Assembly (NCBI GenBank): GCA_964017155.1
Contig: OZ024867.1
Location: 29,006,812 to 29,070,811, forward strand
Length of the DNA: 64,000 nt
Reading direction: 5' to 3'
DNA from: Oasisia sp. SBJ-2009
Taxonomy: Eukaryota > Annelida > Polychaeta > Sabellida > Siboglinidae
Made by a program: the position numbers and the translations under genes. This document shows, one piece after another, positions 36,203-48,129 of the stretch. How positions within the stretch are numbered: position 1 is the first letter of the stretch; every line of letters starts with the position of its first letter. The notes beneath the pieces were generated by a model. That model worked only from the letters and a program-made list of their open reading frames with translations. It was not told the DNA's origin and did not search any database.

Positions 36203-37205
36203 GGTTCTCTATCGCGCGACCACCGCTCCCCATATGCACACATCATACTCTCCAATGTGTGTCCTACGCAGACATAATACTCATTATCAGAGTATATTGA
36301 ACTGGAAAGGCATTCAGCGAACTGGATAGTGCAACGATCACCACCGCAGCACTGAATAGCAATCATTAACACTCACTCAATTAACAACCCATTACTTGAA
36401 CACACGCCCGACCATATCATTGAGCCAACCACTGGCGCTACGGTGAGAATTTTGTTTGGAGCAACGGATTATTGGTCGTGGGTAAAACGGTTTATCAGCG
36501 GACCACACCATCCATTTGTCAATGTAGAGGCTATCTCGTAGCCCCAATCAACGTTGCCCTGACTATCATCCAGTGATACTCCAGCCACACGATCATATAA
36601 TGTTGTGCCAACCATTAAATAACGTTGCCCGTAACACCAACCAATGTTGCCGTAACGTTGTTCCAACCAATAATCAACCATAAACAGCCTTGCCCCTACA
36701 ATCATATAATGTTGTCGCAACAATTTGTCAATGTTGCCCCAACCGTCGACTGTCCCAATAATCCGTCGGCAATTGTCAGCAAATTCAATCTTGCTATATT
36801 TTTGGGTGTAGTATTGGCAGAAAGTTTTAATGTAAGCTAAATAGTATTAAAACACTTAAAACCCGCGCTGCCTTGGTTTCCATTTCGTCCCATAGTGCTT
36901 TTGCGGCCATAAATAAATGACCGCCTAATTAAAATTCCCCTTAGTTCATTTACTATCTCCGCCATTTTAGAAAGATGGCGGTCGTCAAGACAATTATTAC
37001 AATACCTCAAAAATACGTGACATCGAGCAGTAATGGTGATGATATTAGATAGATTTGTAGATAACGATATACGCCAATGTACACTTATTTTACACTGACA
37101 TTCGTAAATCCGTCATTTGTTTAAAGATCGCGTCCGGCTAAGTGATTTATCGAAATCTTAAGAAATACATAATTTAGTTATTGCTATTGTCATTGTTTAT
37201 CGTAG
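36203..37205. other. no gene seen; flank of gene B's first EGF exon
   Basis: Contains the degenerate tandem repeat listed at 36465-36750 and a small palindrome gccatttt/agatggc at about 36961-36980. Ends in acceptor tttatcgtag at 37205. Confidence 0.4.
36465..36750. repeat. degenerate tandem repeat, AATGTTGCCCCAACC type
   Basis: Recurring aacgttgcc/aatgttgcc and ccaacca/caatcat blocks at irregular 24-50 base spacing. Diverged, no coding sense. Confidence 0.5.
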
Positions 37206-37316
37206 ACGAAATCGAGTGCAACAGCAATCCGTGTATGAACGGCGGAACATGCACTGGTAGAGTGAACGGATACACATGCAAATGTCTTGCTGGATGCACC
37301 GGTGCGAACTGTGAAA
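37206..37316 (+). CDS. EGF-like exon of gene B, donor site degraded
   Basis: After acceptor atcgtag the frame reads [37 protein letters not shown]: a complete six-Cys EGF module with phase 1 entry. One extra Cys (LAGCTG in place of the usual GF/YTG) is unusual. The expected donor is mutated: where the sister exon at 319-432 has cag/GTATGTCTGATTT, this copy has agTCCTAAGTCTGATTT. The only phase-1 GT nearby is the weak GTCCTA at 37317. Unspliced, the frame runs on to a stop at 37504. It may be poorly spliced, used as a terminal exon, or dead. Confidence 0.55.
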
Positions 37317-38056
37317 GTCCTAAGTCTGATTTCAATACTAAAGTGAAGCAATATGACAATGGCATTGTGGTAAAATCATGTCGAAAAATAGTAACACGTA
37401 TCGTTCATGAAATTGAGGAGAGTTGTGCACTATACATTACAAGGAACCCGGTATCGGACAATATTTCTCCAAGAGGTGTTGCTCAGTCTTGCTGTTTAGT
37501 GTAATTTATCATACTATATGTTATGATTTCGTGCCATAACAATGATCGTATTGAATTTAGGAGTCACATGATCCGTGTCAATTTGGAACGTAAAAGTTAC
37601 AACTGTATTGTGTCCAGGGGGATGCAATATAATTTTGAGGGCAGCCCTGAATGAAGCTAGGCATACGAAACGAATAGAGGCCACCTAAGGTCACCGTTTG
37701 CTGTCACTAAGCCCATGCAACAGGCATCTGGCCGGTGACCTCGAACTGGTAGTTCCGCTGTATTCGTTGACATTGAAACCAGGGTATATTGGTACCTCTG
37801 TTGGTGTTAACGAAATTTCATCCCGCTGTCTTCATTGACTATACATCGCGGTGTTGCAAATTTTCCGTCTGACTGACAGACTACTCCAGCGGCGAAAGAG
37901 TTCACCTCTTCCGAAGTGTGAATCGCAGAAGGAATTGGCCCAGAGTTTCCACATCTTCTTTAACAATAAAATAAAATGCATTTGAGATCAGTTTGAAAGA
38001 GTAAATGATCTACAACCTTCTACAGGAGCTGTTTCACCGTCCAAGTTTGTGGGTTT

Positions 38057-38815
38057 TCATGACATGTCTATAAATGAAATACAGAAGATACTCTCAAATT
38101 CACCAGGAATAACCTGTGACCTTGATCCAATCCCAACGGCACTGCTGAAGGAGTGTAATGATGCTGTATTGTCGTCTATGACTAAAATCGTCAACAACTC
38201 AATGAACTTGGGATAAATTCCGTCTTCTCTCAAAGCTACGCAAATCCGACCTATGCTGAAGAAGGTAAACTCGGACTCATCCCTGTTATCCAACTATCGT
38301 CTTATATCAAACTTATGTTTTCTCAGTAAGACACTGGAACGGGTGGTAACCAAACAACTCTCTACATTCTTCATTGTTAATTGTGCCCGTGTAGCGTAGC
38401 AATGCTACCACGGGCCATGCATACGGATGATATCAGCCGTGGGTGAGGTGTACATTGAAAACAGTATAGGTCCTAGAACAGAGCCTAGCGGGAGACCGTA
38501 CTTTAGTTGCGATATATCCGATGTCACGTTGTCAATGCGCACACAGTATGTTCTGCCACTCAGGCATGACTGGAACCAGTCAAGTGCAACAGCGCCGATT
38601 CAAAAATAGCTGTCCATACGGCAGAATGGAGTGATCAACAGTGTCAAAAGTTGTTGATAAATCTAATAGTACGATAAGAGTTATCTTCCCGCAGTTCATG
38701 GCCTACAACAGATCGTTATGAACGTTTAGCAATGCGGTTTCTACGCAGTGGTGTGCACGATAGACCGACTGGAATACATCAATGAGATTATTCTTGGCGA
38801 TGAATGTAGAGAGTA
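38057..38815. pseudogene. LINE reverse transcriptase fragment with internal inversion
   Basis: 38057-38369 on the plus strand encodes a CR1/L2-type pre-palm segment: MSINEIQKILSNSPGI, CDLDPIPTALLKEC, LLSNYRLISNLCFLSKTLER, QLSTF, with one stop. Immediately after, 38815 down to about 38395 on the minus strand reads the next part: a second STF then IAKNNLIDVFQSVYRAHH, VLLDLSTTFDTVDH (motif A), WFQSCLSGRTY (in variant form), GLPLGSVLGPILFSMYTS. The two parts are consecutive in the RT, so the second was flipped in place. The sequence actctctacattc occurs at both inversion ends in opposite orientation. The rest of the element was not found. Confidence 0.75.
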
Positions 38816-39359
38816 TGAGTAAAAATAGTTTACAGTTATCTGGCAAGGGCGGATTATACACAGGAATAGTACTATATGTTTACAAATTATTTTAATATCA
38901 AATAAATTATATAATTATATATTTATTATAATGCTTTAGATGGAATGTTTATTTTTGTAATATATTTTATGCAATGGTATGTTACTTTTGTATGTATATA
39001 AACCATGTATTTTAATTATTAGTATTTGAGTGGCATTTCATAATTGGTTTTAACGTTGATGTACTGTACTAATTCATGTATAATTTTATAATAAATAATA
39101 TGATATTTTATTGAATTTTTAATCAGCCAAAGACGTCCCTTTTCACATGCCGTCTGGGACTTAGCTTTAGGAGAGCAATCTTTTTAAAACAACCTCGTAT
39201 GTTTCACTGGCAGTAAAAGGCAGACAAAATAAATCATGATCAAATTCTGCTGCGACAGGTGACATGCATCCAGGCTGAGATTGCTCAAGTTAGTGAGACA
39301 TCACTTATGAAGCGCTCAAAACAATATTGAACGAGCATCGATAGCAATGACATTTTCAA

Positions 39360-39525
39360 CATATACCAATTGAATACAGTCATCGATAGTAGAAATCCAT
39401 GCTAAAAATCAACGTGTTATTCTCCCGTCACATTCAAAGCACAAATTAATTCACTTACGGTGCTATACTAAAGGTAGTCCAGAAATATTCGCATTCAGTT
39501 TCTTCAACGCATATATTAGCTGAAA
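39360..39525. repeat. intronic repeat, copy without MITE
   Basis: Matches 42045-42150 plus 42660-42725: ataccaattg, atcgatagtagaaat-catgctaaa, acaaattaattcactta, ggtgctatac, agtttcttcaacgcata. It runs uninterrupted through the position where the other copy carries the MITE at 42146-42652. Confidence 0.85.
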
Positions 39526-39769
39526 TAATAGTGTGTGTATTTTTTAAATATAATGTTTCCTTGTAGCTTATTCACGTACATGTCATGAATTTATTAATCT
39601 AAAAATTATTCATGTTTATATTCACGATTTACTAGAATAATAGCTAGTTTTTGTTTCGGGATATATTGTTGAGTATTAATAATGTACTTATGTTAGTAGT
39701 CAACCGATTTTGATTAGGCGTGTGATATGAGAAATATATTTGAAAATGAGTTAATTACTCTCAACAACG

Positions 39770-39875
<106 letters not shown>

Positions 39876-40130
39876 TAGACCGTTAGTGTTTTGAGGAAGA
39901 CCGTCAATTCAAATGAACCATAACATTTTGTTGCGAACAAACTAAGAATAATTATATGTAACCAGTTCCTCACAAAAACAGACAAATACAAACATACAAA
40001 GAAATACAGCTTATTCCCACATATATATAAATCAAACCACCACTATTATGCGATGATACAGTTGACGATGATGTAATCGATCGCGATTGCTTGAACTATT
40101 TGCTGTATGCATAGGTCGATACACACACAC

Positions 40131-40180
40131 ACATATATATATATAACTATATATATAACTATATATATATTATATATATA

Positions 40181-40242
<62 letters not shown>

Positions 40243-40257
40243 TATATATATATATAC
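40131..40257. repeat. (TA)n microsatellite with TATAACTATA interruptions
   Basis: TA array with several AACTATATATA blocks. Self-complementary over most of its length. Confidence 0.95.
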
Positions 40258-40427
40258 TTATCCTTATTTAACACAACGACGAGCTAGACAAAAATCTAGT
40301 AATCTGGGTTAATTGACAATGCGGTAAAACGATAACAGTGTAATTCCGATTACATTTATTTTACATAATTTACTCATCATAAAATGAAAAACGGTAATAT
40401 TGCAATTCCCAGTATTTATGTTCACAG

Positions 40428-40538
40428 TACTTGATGTGTGTAAGTCAAATCCGTGTCAACATGAAGGAACTTGCAAGAACACCGCAAGCGGGTACATGTG
40501 CAGCTGCAAGGGCGAAAACTTTGGGAACACATGCCAAA
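40428..40538 (+). CDS. EGF-like exon of gene B
   Basis: A 111-base phase 1-1 exon between acceptor gttcacag (ending 40427) and donor GTGAGT (40539). It reads VLDVCKSNPCQHEGTC, KNTASGYMCSC, KGENFGNTCQ, a complete six-Cys EGF module. It lacks the DxxEC Ca-binding start of the gene A modules, so it is a non-Ca-binding type. The GF-x-G turn is replaced by GENFG. It precedes the TSP1 exons at matching phase. Confidence 0.85.
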
Positions 40539-41424
40539 GTGAGTATTATTGATACTGAATGTGTTTTTTTTAATATATTTTAATAAACTCCTACATATGC
40601 TAACTTCAGCATGAATAACCGTTATGGTAGTGGATATATATAGAGCAGCAAAAACACTATGAAGTCGGATTGTATATCAAACACAATTCGATTCAGCATA
40701 TTTTAACGTTGTTGATGTTGTGGAATCGTTAGCAAAATACTGTAGATATTCTTAAGTTTCTTAAGAGAAACAAATACAAATGGTAATAATAGGGACAATT
40801 ACACAATTTGTACAATATATCTCTATATATAATTTAGGCTATACAAGTAGCTTTTTACTTGACAATAACGGCTTAAATCATGAAATCAACGCATTAAAAT
40901 GCCTTAATTTACCTATGGAGCCTACGTCATTTATTTACAAAATGGCATGATCATGTATTTGTATAGCGTATTCGTTCCCCATTAAAATAACATACGGTGC
41001 CCAGATGTTACATGATATTGTAACGGTGAAAAGACGGAAACATGTTTTCAATTTTGTGTAGAAATCTGCGAAAGTCATAAAGTAACAATGACTCTGCATC
41101 TTCTTAATTTATACGATGTATTTACAAATTATGTGAACACGAAATTACCCCCCCCCCACACCGCTACGAGCTGTCAGTAGGTGGAATATGTGTGAAACAA
41201 ACACTGTCATGCGATTATTATTTGAAATTGCGCCACCCTGCAAACAGTACTCAACACATTTTAGAAGCCTTTTCTCTTCATACAAATATTGGCCACCCAG
41301 TGCGCAATCGAGTGACACATTATACAAAACTGAAGGTCAAACAAGGTCACCCACCATTAAAATATGTATGCCCCAACTGCGCCAAACCTTCAACATTGTG
41401 TATGCTCAGCGTGTAGAGTGAGCT

Positions 41425-41439
41425 ATATATATATATATA

Positions 41440-41521
<82 letters not shown>
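41425..41521. repeat. (TA)n microsatellite
   Basis: TA run of about 95 bases with one CTATAT interruption. Confidence 0.95.
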
Positions 41522-41524
<3 letters not shown>

Positions 41525-42145
41525 TGTATTTATTTGTGGGCATCTATGTTAGATCAACCACTCTGATGGGATGAAGGATTATTACTAATATCGCCGACCT
41601 TATCCTCGATTTTCTATTGAAAGGTCATTTTAAAGATCACTCTGAAAAAAGACGGCAGGTGTGTGTTATAACAGTGTTACAATTTGTCCCGAGACCGTTA
41701 CAATTTACCCCGACACCGTCTCGCTTGCAAAAACACACGCATCAAATGATATGCTTATAATCACATATATCAATCATAAATAAAAACATAAATTAGAGAT
41801 ACACATAGCAATAGTGAAAGTCGAGAGTAGTATATTTTTCGTAACTCGATGGCGTGTCGACGGATTTACGTGATATTACACGTGACATGCTCAAATCTCT
41901 TCGTGAATGTACCGTTGTCTTGCTGAGAAATGTTCATTAGCAGGTATACCAGGAAGCCCTATATTACAACTTCCCCGTGTTACAACTAGCCCCGGTCTCC
42001 GCTGCCGTTCGCAATCGAATATGCCGGACTAATTTTATTTCATCAGCTAATACCAATTGGATACGGTTATCGATAGTAGAAATTCATGCTAAAATCAACG
42101 TTTTAGTCTCAGGCCACATTCAACCCACAAATTAATTCACTTAAG

Positions 42146-42652
42146 GCGGGAACTCACTAAGCCGGCCGGCCGGCAAGTTAAAAAAATCGTGGCATCGGCC
42201 GGGCGTCGTGCGTCGAGCCGTTGCCCGAACGACGTCGGCCGGCGGTATCAAATATGTTTGATATTGCCAGCCCGCCAGCAGATGTTTTGGGTTGTTTGCC
42301 ACAAAAGCGGCACTTGCAGCAACAAAAATCAGCATGAATTAATTCTCTGAGTCCGCCATGATGAACTTTGGGATGTAGGTCACCTGGGCGAGCATATTGA
42401 ATTCCTCTATCAACAACAAATCAAATACATTTTAATTTTATTTAATAGCGCTTTAATTATGAAATCGGCCGGCTGACCGCCGGCTGTGTGTGTTCGAAAA
42501 ATCGTAGCTTCGGGCGGACAACGGCCGGCCGGTCGGCCGGTTCTGTGAGTTCCAAAATGATCAATCCGGGCCAAAGGCCCGTTGTTGCCACGACGCCCGG
42601 CAGAATTAATTTCTCTGGCTATCGGCCGGCCGACGGTTCAGTGAGTTCCCTG
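42146..42652. mobile_element. GGCCGGCC-rich MITE
   Basis: Inverted ends gggaactcact at about 42149 and agtgagttccc at about 42641, each followed inward by CCGGCCGGCCG-type GC-rich sequence. About 0.5 kb, no transposase. The middle is AT-rich. Its insertion splits a repeat whose uninterrupted copy is at 39360-39525, which confirms it as an insertion. The exact target duplication is unclear (flanks are cacttaa and attcaagg). Confidence 0.75.
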
Positions 42653-42910
42653 ATTCAAGGTGCTATACAAAACGTTGTCCAGAAATATGCGCATTAAGTT
42701 TCTTCAACGCATACGTTAGCTGAATTAGCGTCATATCTACATACCTGAACGTTGAGCTAACTACTTAAATGCACTTGCGTCAGTTGTGAAATGGGTACGA
42801 ATCGAATCAACACAAACTAAACAAAATACCGAATTGCGTTACAGCGCATCCTGTCGGATTAATTACAGTGATACCTCTATGAATCACACACATACAAACA
42901 CACACACATA

Positions 42911-43264
<354 letters not shown>

Positions 43265-43272
<8 letters not shown>

Positions 43273-44171
43273 ACATGCGCATATGCGCACATGCACACAT
43301 GCACATAATCGCATACATGCAAGTATGCAAACATGCAAACATACAAACATACCAACATACACACATACACACATACACACTTACATACTTACACACGTAC
43401 ACACGTGCACACGTACACACGTACACACGCACACACGCACACACGCACATACGCACATACGCACACACGCACACACGCACAAACGCACAAACGCACACAC
43501 GCACACACGCACACACGTACACACGCACACACGCACACACGCACAAACGCACACACGCACACACGCACACACGCAAACACGCACACACGCACACACGCAC
43601 AAACGCACACACGCAAACACGCACATACGCACACACTCACACACGCACACACGCACACACACACACATACACACATACAACCATACAACCATATAAACAT
43701 ACATACATACATACATACATGCATGCATGCATGCATGCATGCATGCATGCATGCATGCATGCATACATGCATACATACATACATACATACATACATACAT
43801 ACATACATACATACATACATACATACATACATACATACATACATACATACATACATACATACATACATACATACATACATACATACATACATACATACAT
43901 ACATACATACATACATACATACATACATACATACATACATACATACATACATACATACATACATACATACATACATACATACATACATACATACATACAT
44001 ACATACATACATACATACATACATACATACATACATACATACATACATACATACATACATACATACATACATACATACATACATACATACATACATACAT
44101 ACATACATACATACATACATACATACATACATACATACATACATACATACATACATACATACATACATACA

Positions 44172-44223
<52 letters not shown>

Positions 44224-44248
44224 TACATACACACACACACATACACTT
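43265..44248. repeat. compound (CACACG)n, (CATG)n, (CATA)n, (CA)n array
   Basis: In order: GCGCACAT units, ACACGCAC/ACAAACGC 8-base units (about 43395-43660), (CATG)n at 43720-43765, (CATA)n at about 43766-44172, then (CA)n to 44218. Long frames here are only Thr-His-Ile or Cys-Val-Tyr-Met repeats. Confidence 0.95.
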
Positions 44249-44372
44249 ATATACATATACAAACAAATGTACATATACGTGTGTGTATATGTTTGTGTGT
44301 GTATGTGTTTGGATGTTTGATCAAACACAAACAAATACCAACTTTCAAAACAAAATATTTGACTCATTTCAG

Positions 44373-44504
44373 TGTTTTCACATTTCACCAAATTTAGTGC
44401 ATGTTCCAAAACATGCGGCCGTGGGAAGACCACAAGAGATCAATATTGTGGTAAAGTTAGGTGCGGGATGTATGAAACCTTCTGCAATAATTTTCCGTGT
44501 AACG
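44373..44504 (+). CDS. thrombospondin type 1 exon 1 of gene B
   Basis: A 132-base phase 1-1 exon (acceptor catttcag ending 44372, donor GTAAGT at 44505). It encodes a TSP1-like module: [40 protein letters not shown]. The C-S-x-T-C-G-x-G core with six cysteines is clear. The usual first Trp (WSxWSxCS) is replaced by Phe, so the Trp-Arg stack is weakened. TSP1 modules bind matrix and glycans in secreted or adhesion proteins. Confidence 0.8.
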
Positions 44505-44604
44505 GTAAGTGTAGTGATGCATTTGTTACGAATGATCGAAAGGACGAAGGAGCGAACGAATGAACGGACGAACGTTGTTTAAATGAATATTGTTTGTCAC
44601 TATG

Positions 44605-44605
<1 letters not shown>

Positions 44606-44673
<68 letters not shown>
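44606..44673. repeat. (TA)n microsatellite
   Basis: TA array with one ATTATATA interruption. Confidence 0.95.
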
Positions 44674-44675
<2 letters not shown>

Positions 44676-45057
44676 CATATATTATCAACCAGCATGTTTT
44701 CTGAATTTGAAAATGTTCAATCCTTTTTCTTGAACCGCCTCGGAACTTGATTTCCACAGTTTAGATACAGTTTTACTTAATTACTCATGTTCCTTCGGAT
44801 ATATATTGTTGTAGTACTTAATGTATACAAGCGATTCATCTTATTACAATTTTCTGCTTAAATAGTACACGTGCTTCTTTATCCGAAATGATTTGGGATT
44901 ACCAACTGCGGTATGGAATATTTATGGTATGTGAATAAGACTAGTGATAACAGTATCATGTTTTGATAAGGAGCTACACGTATTGAATATTGGTCATTAG
45001 GCGTATTATGAACCTTTGTAGTAAACAACGTTAAGTGTTGTATCCACTAATTCACAG

Positions 45058-45183
45058 ATACGTACGCTAACAGCAAGTGGTCCAAGTGCAGCGTGACGTG
45101 TGGCGGTGGCACTAGGATGAGGGTTGACAAAAACGGAGCCAATAAGCAAACAATACCATGCAATACACAGTCATGTGTGCCGG
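45058..45183 (+). CDS. thrombospondin type 1 exon 2 of gene B
   Basis: A 126-base phase 1-1 exon (acceptor attcacag ending 45057, donor GTAAGT at 45184). It encodes DTYANSKWSKCSVTCGGG, TRMRVDKNGANKQTIPCN, TQSCVP. W-S-K-C-S-V-T-C-G-G-G-T-R-x-R is a textbook TSP1 core with the CSVTCG heparin/CD36-type motif. Four or five of the usual six Cys are present because the module is short. It sits 0.55 kb after TSP1 exon 1, and a broken partial copy follows at 45514. Confidence 0.88.
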
Positions 45184-45238
45184 GTAAGTCGGACTGCACT
45201 TTCTTTCCGCACCAGCTTTGTATATTTTGCATATTGGT

Positions 45239-45306
45239 GAAGACATATGTAGTAGTGTGTATGCGTTCTGATGAATATTTACTTATGTGTATGCGAGGGC
45301 GAGTGA

Positions 45307-45353
<47 letters not shown>

Positions 45354-45420
45354 CACTCGCCCTCGCATACACCTTAGTAAGTATTCAGTACAACTCATAC
45401 ACACAACTACATGTGTCTTC
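45239..45420. repeat. 68-base-arm inverted repeat around (TA)n
   Basis: 45239-45306 and 45353-45420 are about 85-90% reverse complements (gaagaca-atgtagt...gtgtatgcgagggcgagtga). They flank a pure (TA)n of about 46 bases at 45307-45352. Intronic. Forms a long potential hairpin with an AT loop. Confidence 0.9.
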
Positions 45421-45442
45421 AAAAATACATATACACACACAC

Positions 45443-45504
<62 letters not shown>

Positions 45505-45513
45505 GCGTACGCA

Positions 45514-45585
45514 CACTGTAGAACAAGGATTGGCAAATACGGAATAAGCAAACAATATTGTGTAACGTGCATTCATGTGTGCCGG
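45514..45585 (+). pseudogene. partial, frameshifted copy of TSP1 exon 2
   Basis: Matches the second half of the exon at 45058-45183 (aataagcaaacaata, cattcatgtgtgccgg) and even keeps the donor (GTAAGC at 45586). The first half, including the WSxC core and acceptor, has been replaced by (TA)n, and a 5-base deletion breaks the frame. It is a dead exon duplicate. Confidence 0.75.
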
Positions 45586-45756
45586 GTAAGCCTTTCTTAA
45601 AATCATTAGCCGGTCGGAGTTGTGTCGTCCTGCATAATGTGATGTGTTTGTTTAGTGACGTATATGAGATGGGTCATTCTTGTCAGAAAACACGTTTATA
45701 AACGGTACGTGTATATAATGAAGTATGTATGTATATGTGTATGTATACATGCATAC

Positions 45757-46115
45757 ATGCATGCATGTATGTATGTATGTATGTATGTATGTATGTATGT
45801 ATGTATGTATGTATGTATGTATGTATGTATGTATGTATGTATGTATGTATGTATGTATGTATGTATGTATGTATGTATGTATGTATGTATGTATGTATGT
45901 ATGTATGTATGTATGTATGTATGTATGTATGTATGTATGTATGTATGTATGTATGTATGTATGTATGTATGTATGTATGTATGTATGTATGTATGTATGT
46001 ATGTATGTATGAATGTATGTATGTATGTATGTATGTATGTATGTATATATGTGTGTGTGTATGTATGTACGTGTGTATGTATGTATGTGTGTATGTATGT
46101 ATGTATATGCGTATG

Positions 46116-46149
<34 letters not shown>

Positions 46150-46253
46150 TGTGTGTGTATGTATGTATGTATGTATGTATGTATGTATGTATGTATGTAT
46201 GTATGTATGTATGTATGTATGTATGTATGTATGTATGTATGTATGTATGTATG

Positions 46254-46286
<33 letters not shown>

Positions 46287-46317
46287 TTGTATGCATGCAT
46301 GCATGTATGTATGTATA
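45757..46317. repeat. (GTAT)n array, complement of the 43.7-44.2 kb array
   Basis: More than 500 bases of GTAT units, bordered on both sides by gcatgcatgcatg words (about 45749 and 46290). It is the reverse-complement motif of the (CATA)n array upstream of the TSP1 exons. Confidence 0.95.
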
Positions 46318-46581
46318 TGTATGTAAGCGTATGCACATATGTATATGTATGTTTGACAACATGATACCGAGTGTATCAAGAGCCAAATTTGTATGTATGT
46401 ATTTGTATTTTGTATGGAACTATCTGCATTACGTCACCGCAACATGGTTATATGGAACGCACGTTCCATGTATATTCTAAATGAATCCGTCGCGGGCTGG
46501 GATAACGACAACACGTATTCGATTAAAACATGTTTCATGTTTGCACAGCATGCAAAACACAAATCTTTCTCTCATTCGCAG

Positions 46582-46856
46582 TGGTTGGAGACTGCCGCGG
46601 TGACCTCGTCTTCGTACTCGACTCGTCATATAGCATTCAGCCATTGCAATGGTTTATCGTCAAGCAGTTCGTCATGGACGTCATTCGAGGACTCAAGGTC
46701 GGCGCCAATCAGACTCGGGTCGGATGTGTCGTCTATTCCACATGGGCTAGCGACGTCTTTCACCTGCAGCAACATTATGATGTAGACGTAATGGTGAAAA
46801 AAGTATGGACATATCCATACATGGCTGGTGTCACCAACACTGCCGGCGGCATCAAG
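46582..46856 (+). CDS. von Willebrand factor A domain exon 1 of gene B
   Basis: A 275-base exon, phase 1 in and phase 0 out (acceptor attcgcag ending 46581, donor GTAACT at 46857). It begins VVGDCRGDLVFVLDSSYSIQ, the first vWA strand with the MIDAS motif D-S-S-Y-S (DxSxS). It continues KQFVMDVIRGLKVGANQTRV, GCVVYSTWASDVFHL and, near its end, GVTNTAGGIK, which supplies the MIDAS Thr. Both metal-site elements are intact, so a cation-dependent ligand site as in matrilins, collagen VI or integrin I domains is likely. It follows the TSP1 exons at matching phase. Confidence 0.92.
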
Positions 46857-47277
46857 GTAACTGTGATATCATCTTCTACGAGTCAGTGTTTCGATATGCT
46901 ATGCATTAGTCATGTCCATGTTAAGTCGATCCAACAGTGAAACAATTATTGGAAGCTATCAACCGTATATTTTCCACCACTGCCACGCCGTTTGATTCAC
47001 GACATCGACAAATTCAACAATCTTTCAATAAGTGTATTGGGTTTAACCAAATCCACCCCCATCCACATGCACAACAGATGTTAGGGGGGAAAACGGTTAC
47101 GAAGCATTTTAGTGTTTATTCAGTAATATGCAATTCACAACAAACAGGAAACCGAAGAACGTCTCTTACTTTCGAAATATATGCGTGTGTCAGCTTGAGT
47201 ACGTGCACGAGAGAGTCGACAGGGTACAATGCATATTTTGAGCAAATAACAGGAACATGTCGATCGTATGATTGCAG

Positions 47278-47428
47278 TTAATGCGACAAATGGTGGGTCG
47301 GTATAAACGATCAAATGTTAAGCAGATCTCTATCATTATGACTGATGGCGAGTCTAATGTTGACCCCGATTATACAATTCCTCAGGCTTATAAAGCCAAG
47401 GAAGAACATATCGAGCTATTCGTCATTG
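47278..47428 (+). CDS. von Willebrand factor A domain exon 2 of gene B
   Basis: A 151-base exon, phase 0 in and phase 1 out (acceptor tgattgcag ending 47277, donor GTGAGT at 47429). It reads LMRQMVGRYKRSNVKQISII, MTDGESNVDPDYTIPQAYKA and KEEHIELFVIG: the vWA strand with the third MIDAS motif (TDGESN) and the following helix/strand. The last strand and helix of the domain must lie on a further exon that I did not find before 63 kb. The open frame running on past the donor into Pro-repeat sequence is an artefact. Confidence 0.9.
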
Positions 47429-47449
47429 GTGAGTTGAGATCACATTTTA

Positions 47450-48048
<599 letters not shown>

Positions 48049-48129
48049 GCCATCACCATAATCATCATCATTGTGCAGCCATAATGTACCGTTATTGGTG
48101 CGAAAACCTCAGCATTCTGCTTCGTCATC

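Noticed and set aside
43275..44582. Open frame of 435 codons (and 350-codon minus-strand partner)
   Set aside because: Encodes only Thr-His-Ile-Tyr or Cys-Val-Tyr-Met repeats from (CATA)n/(CA)n microsatellites. The last part overlaps the TSP1 exon in another frame.
45655..46480. Cys-Met-Tyr-Val repeat frames on both strands
   Set aside because: Translations of (GTAT)n.
46937..47281. 114-codon frame between the two vWA exons
   Set aside because: It is the intron joining two exons whose phases and domain content fit perfectly without it.
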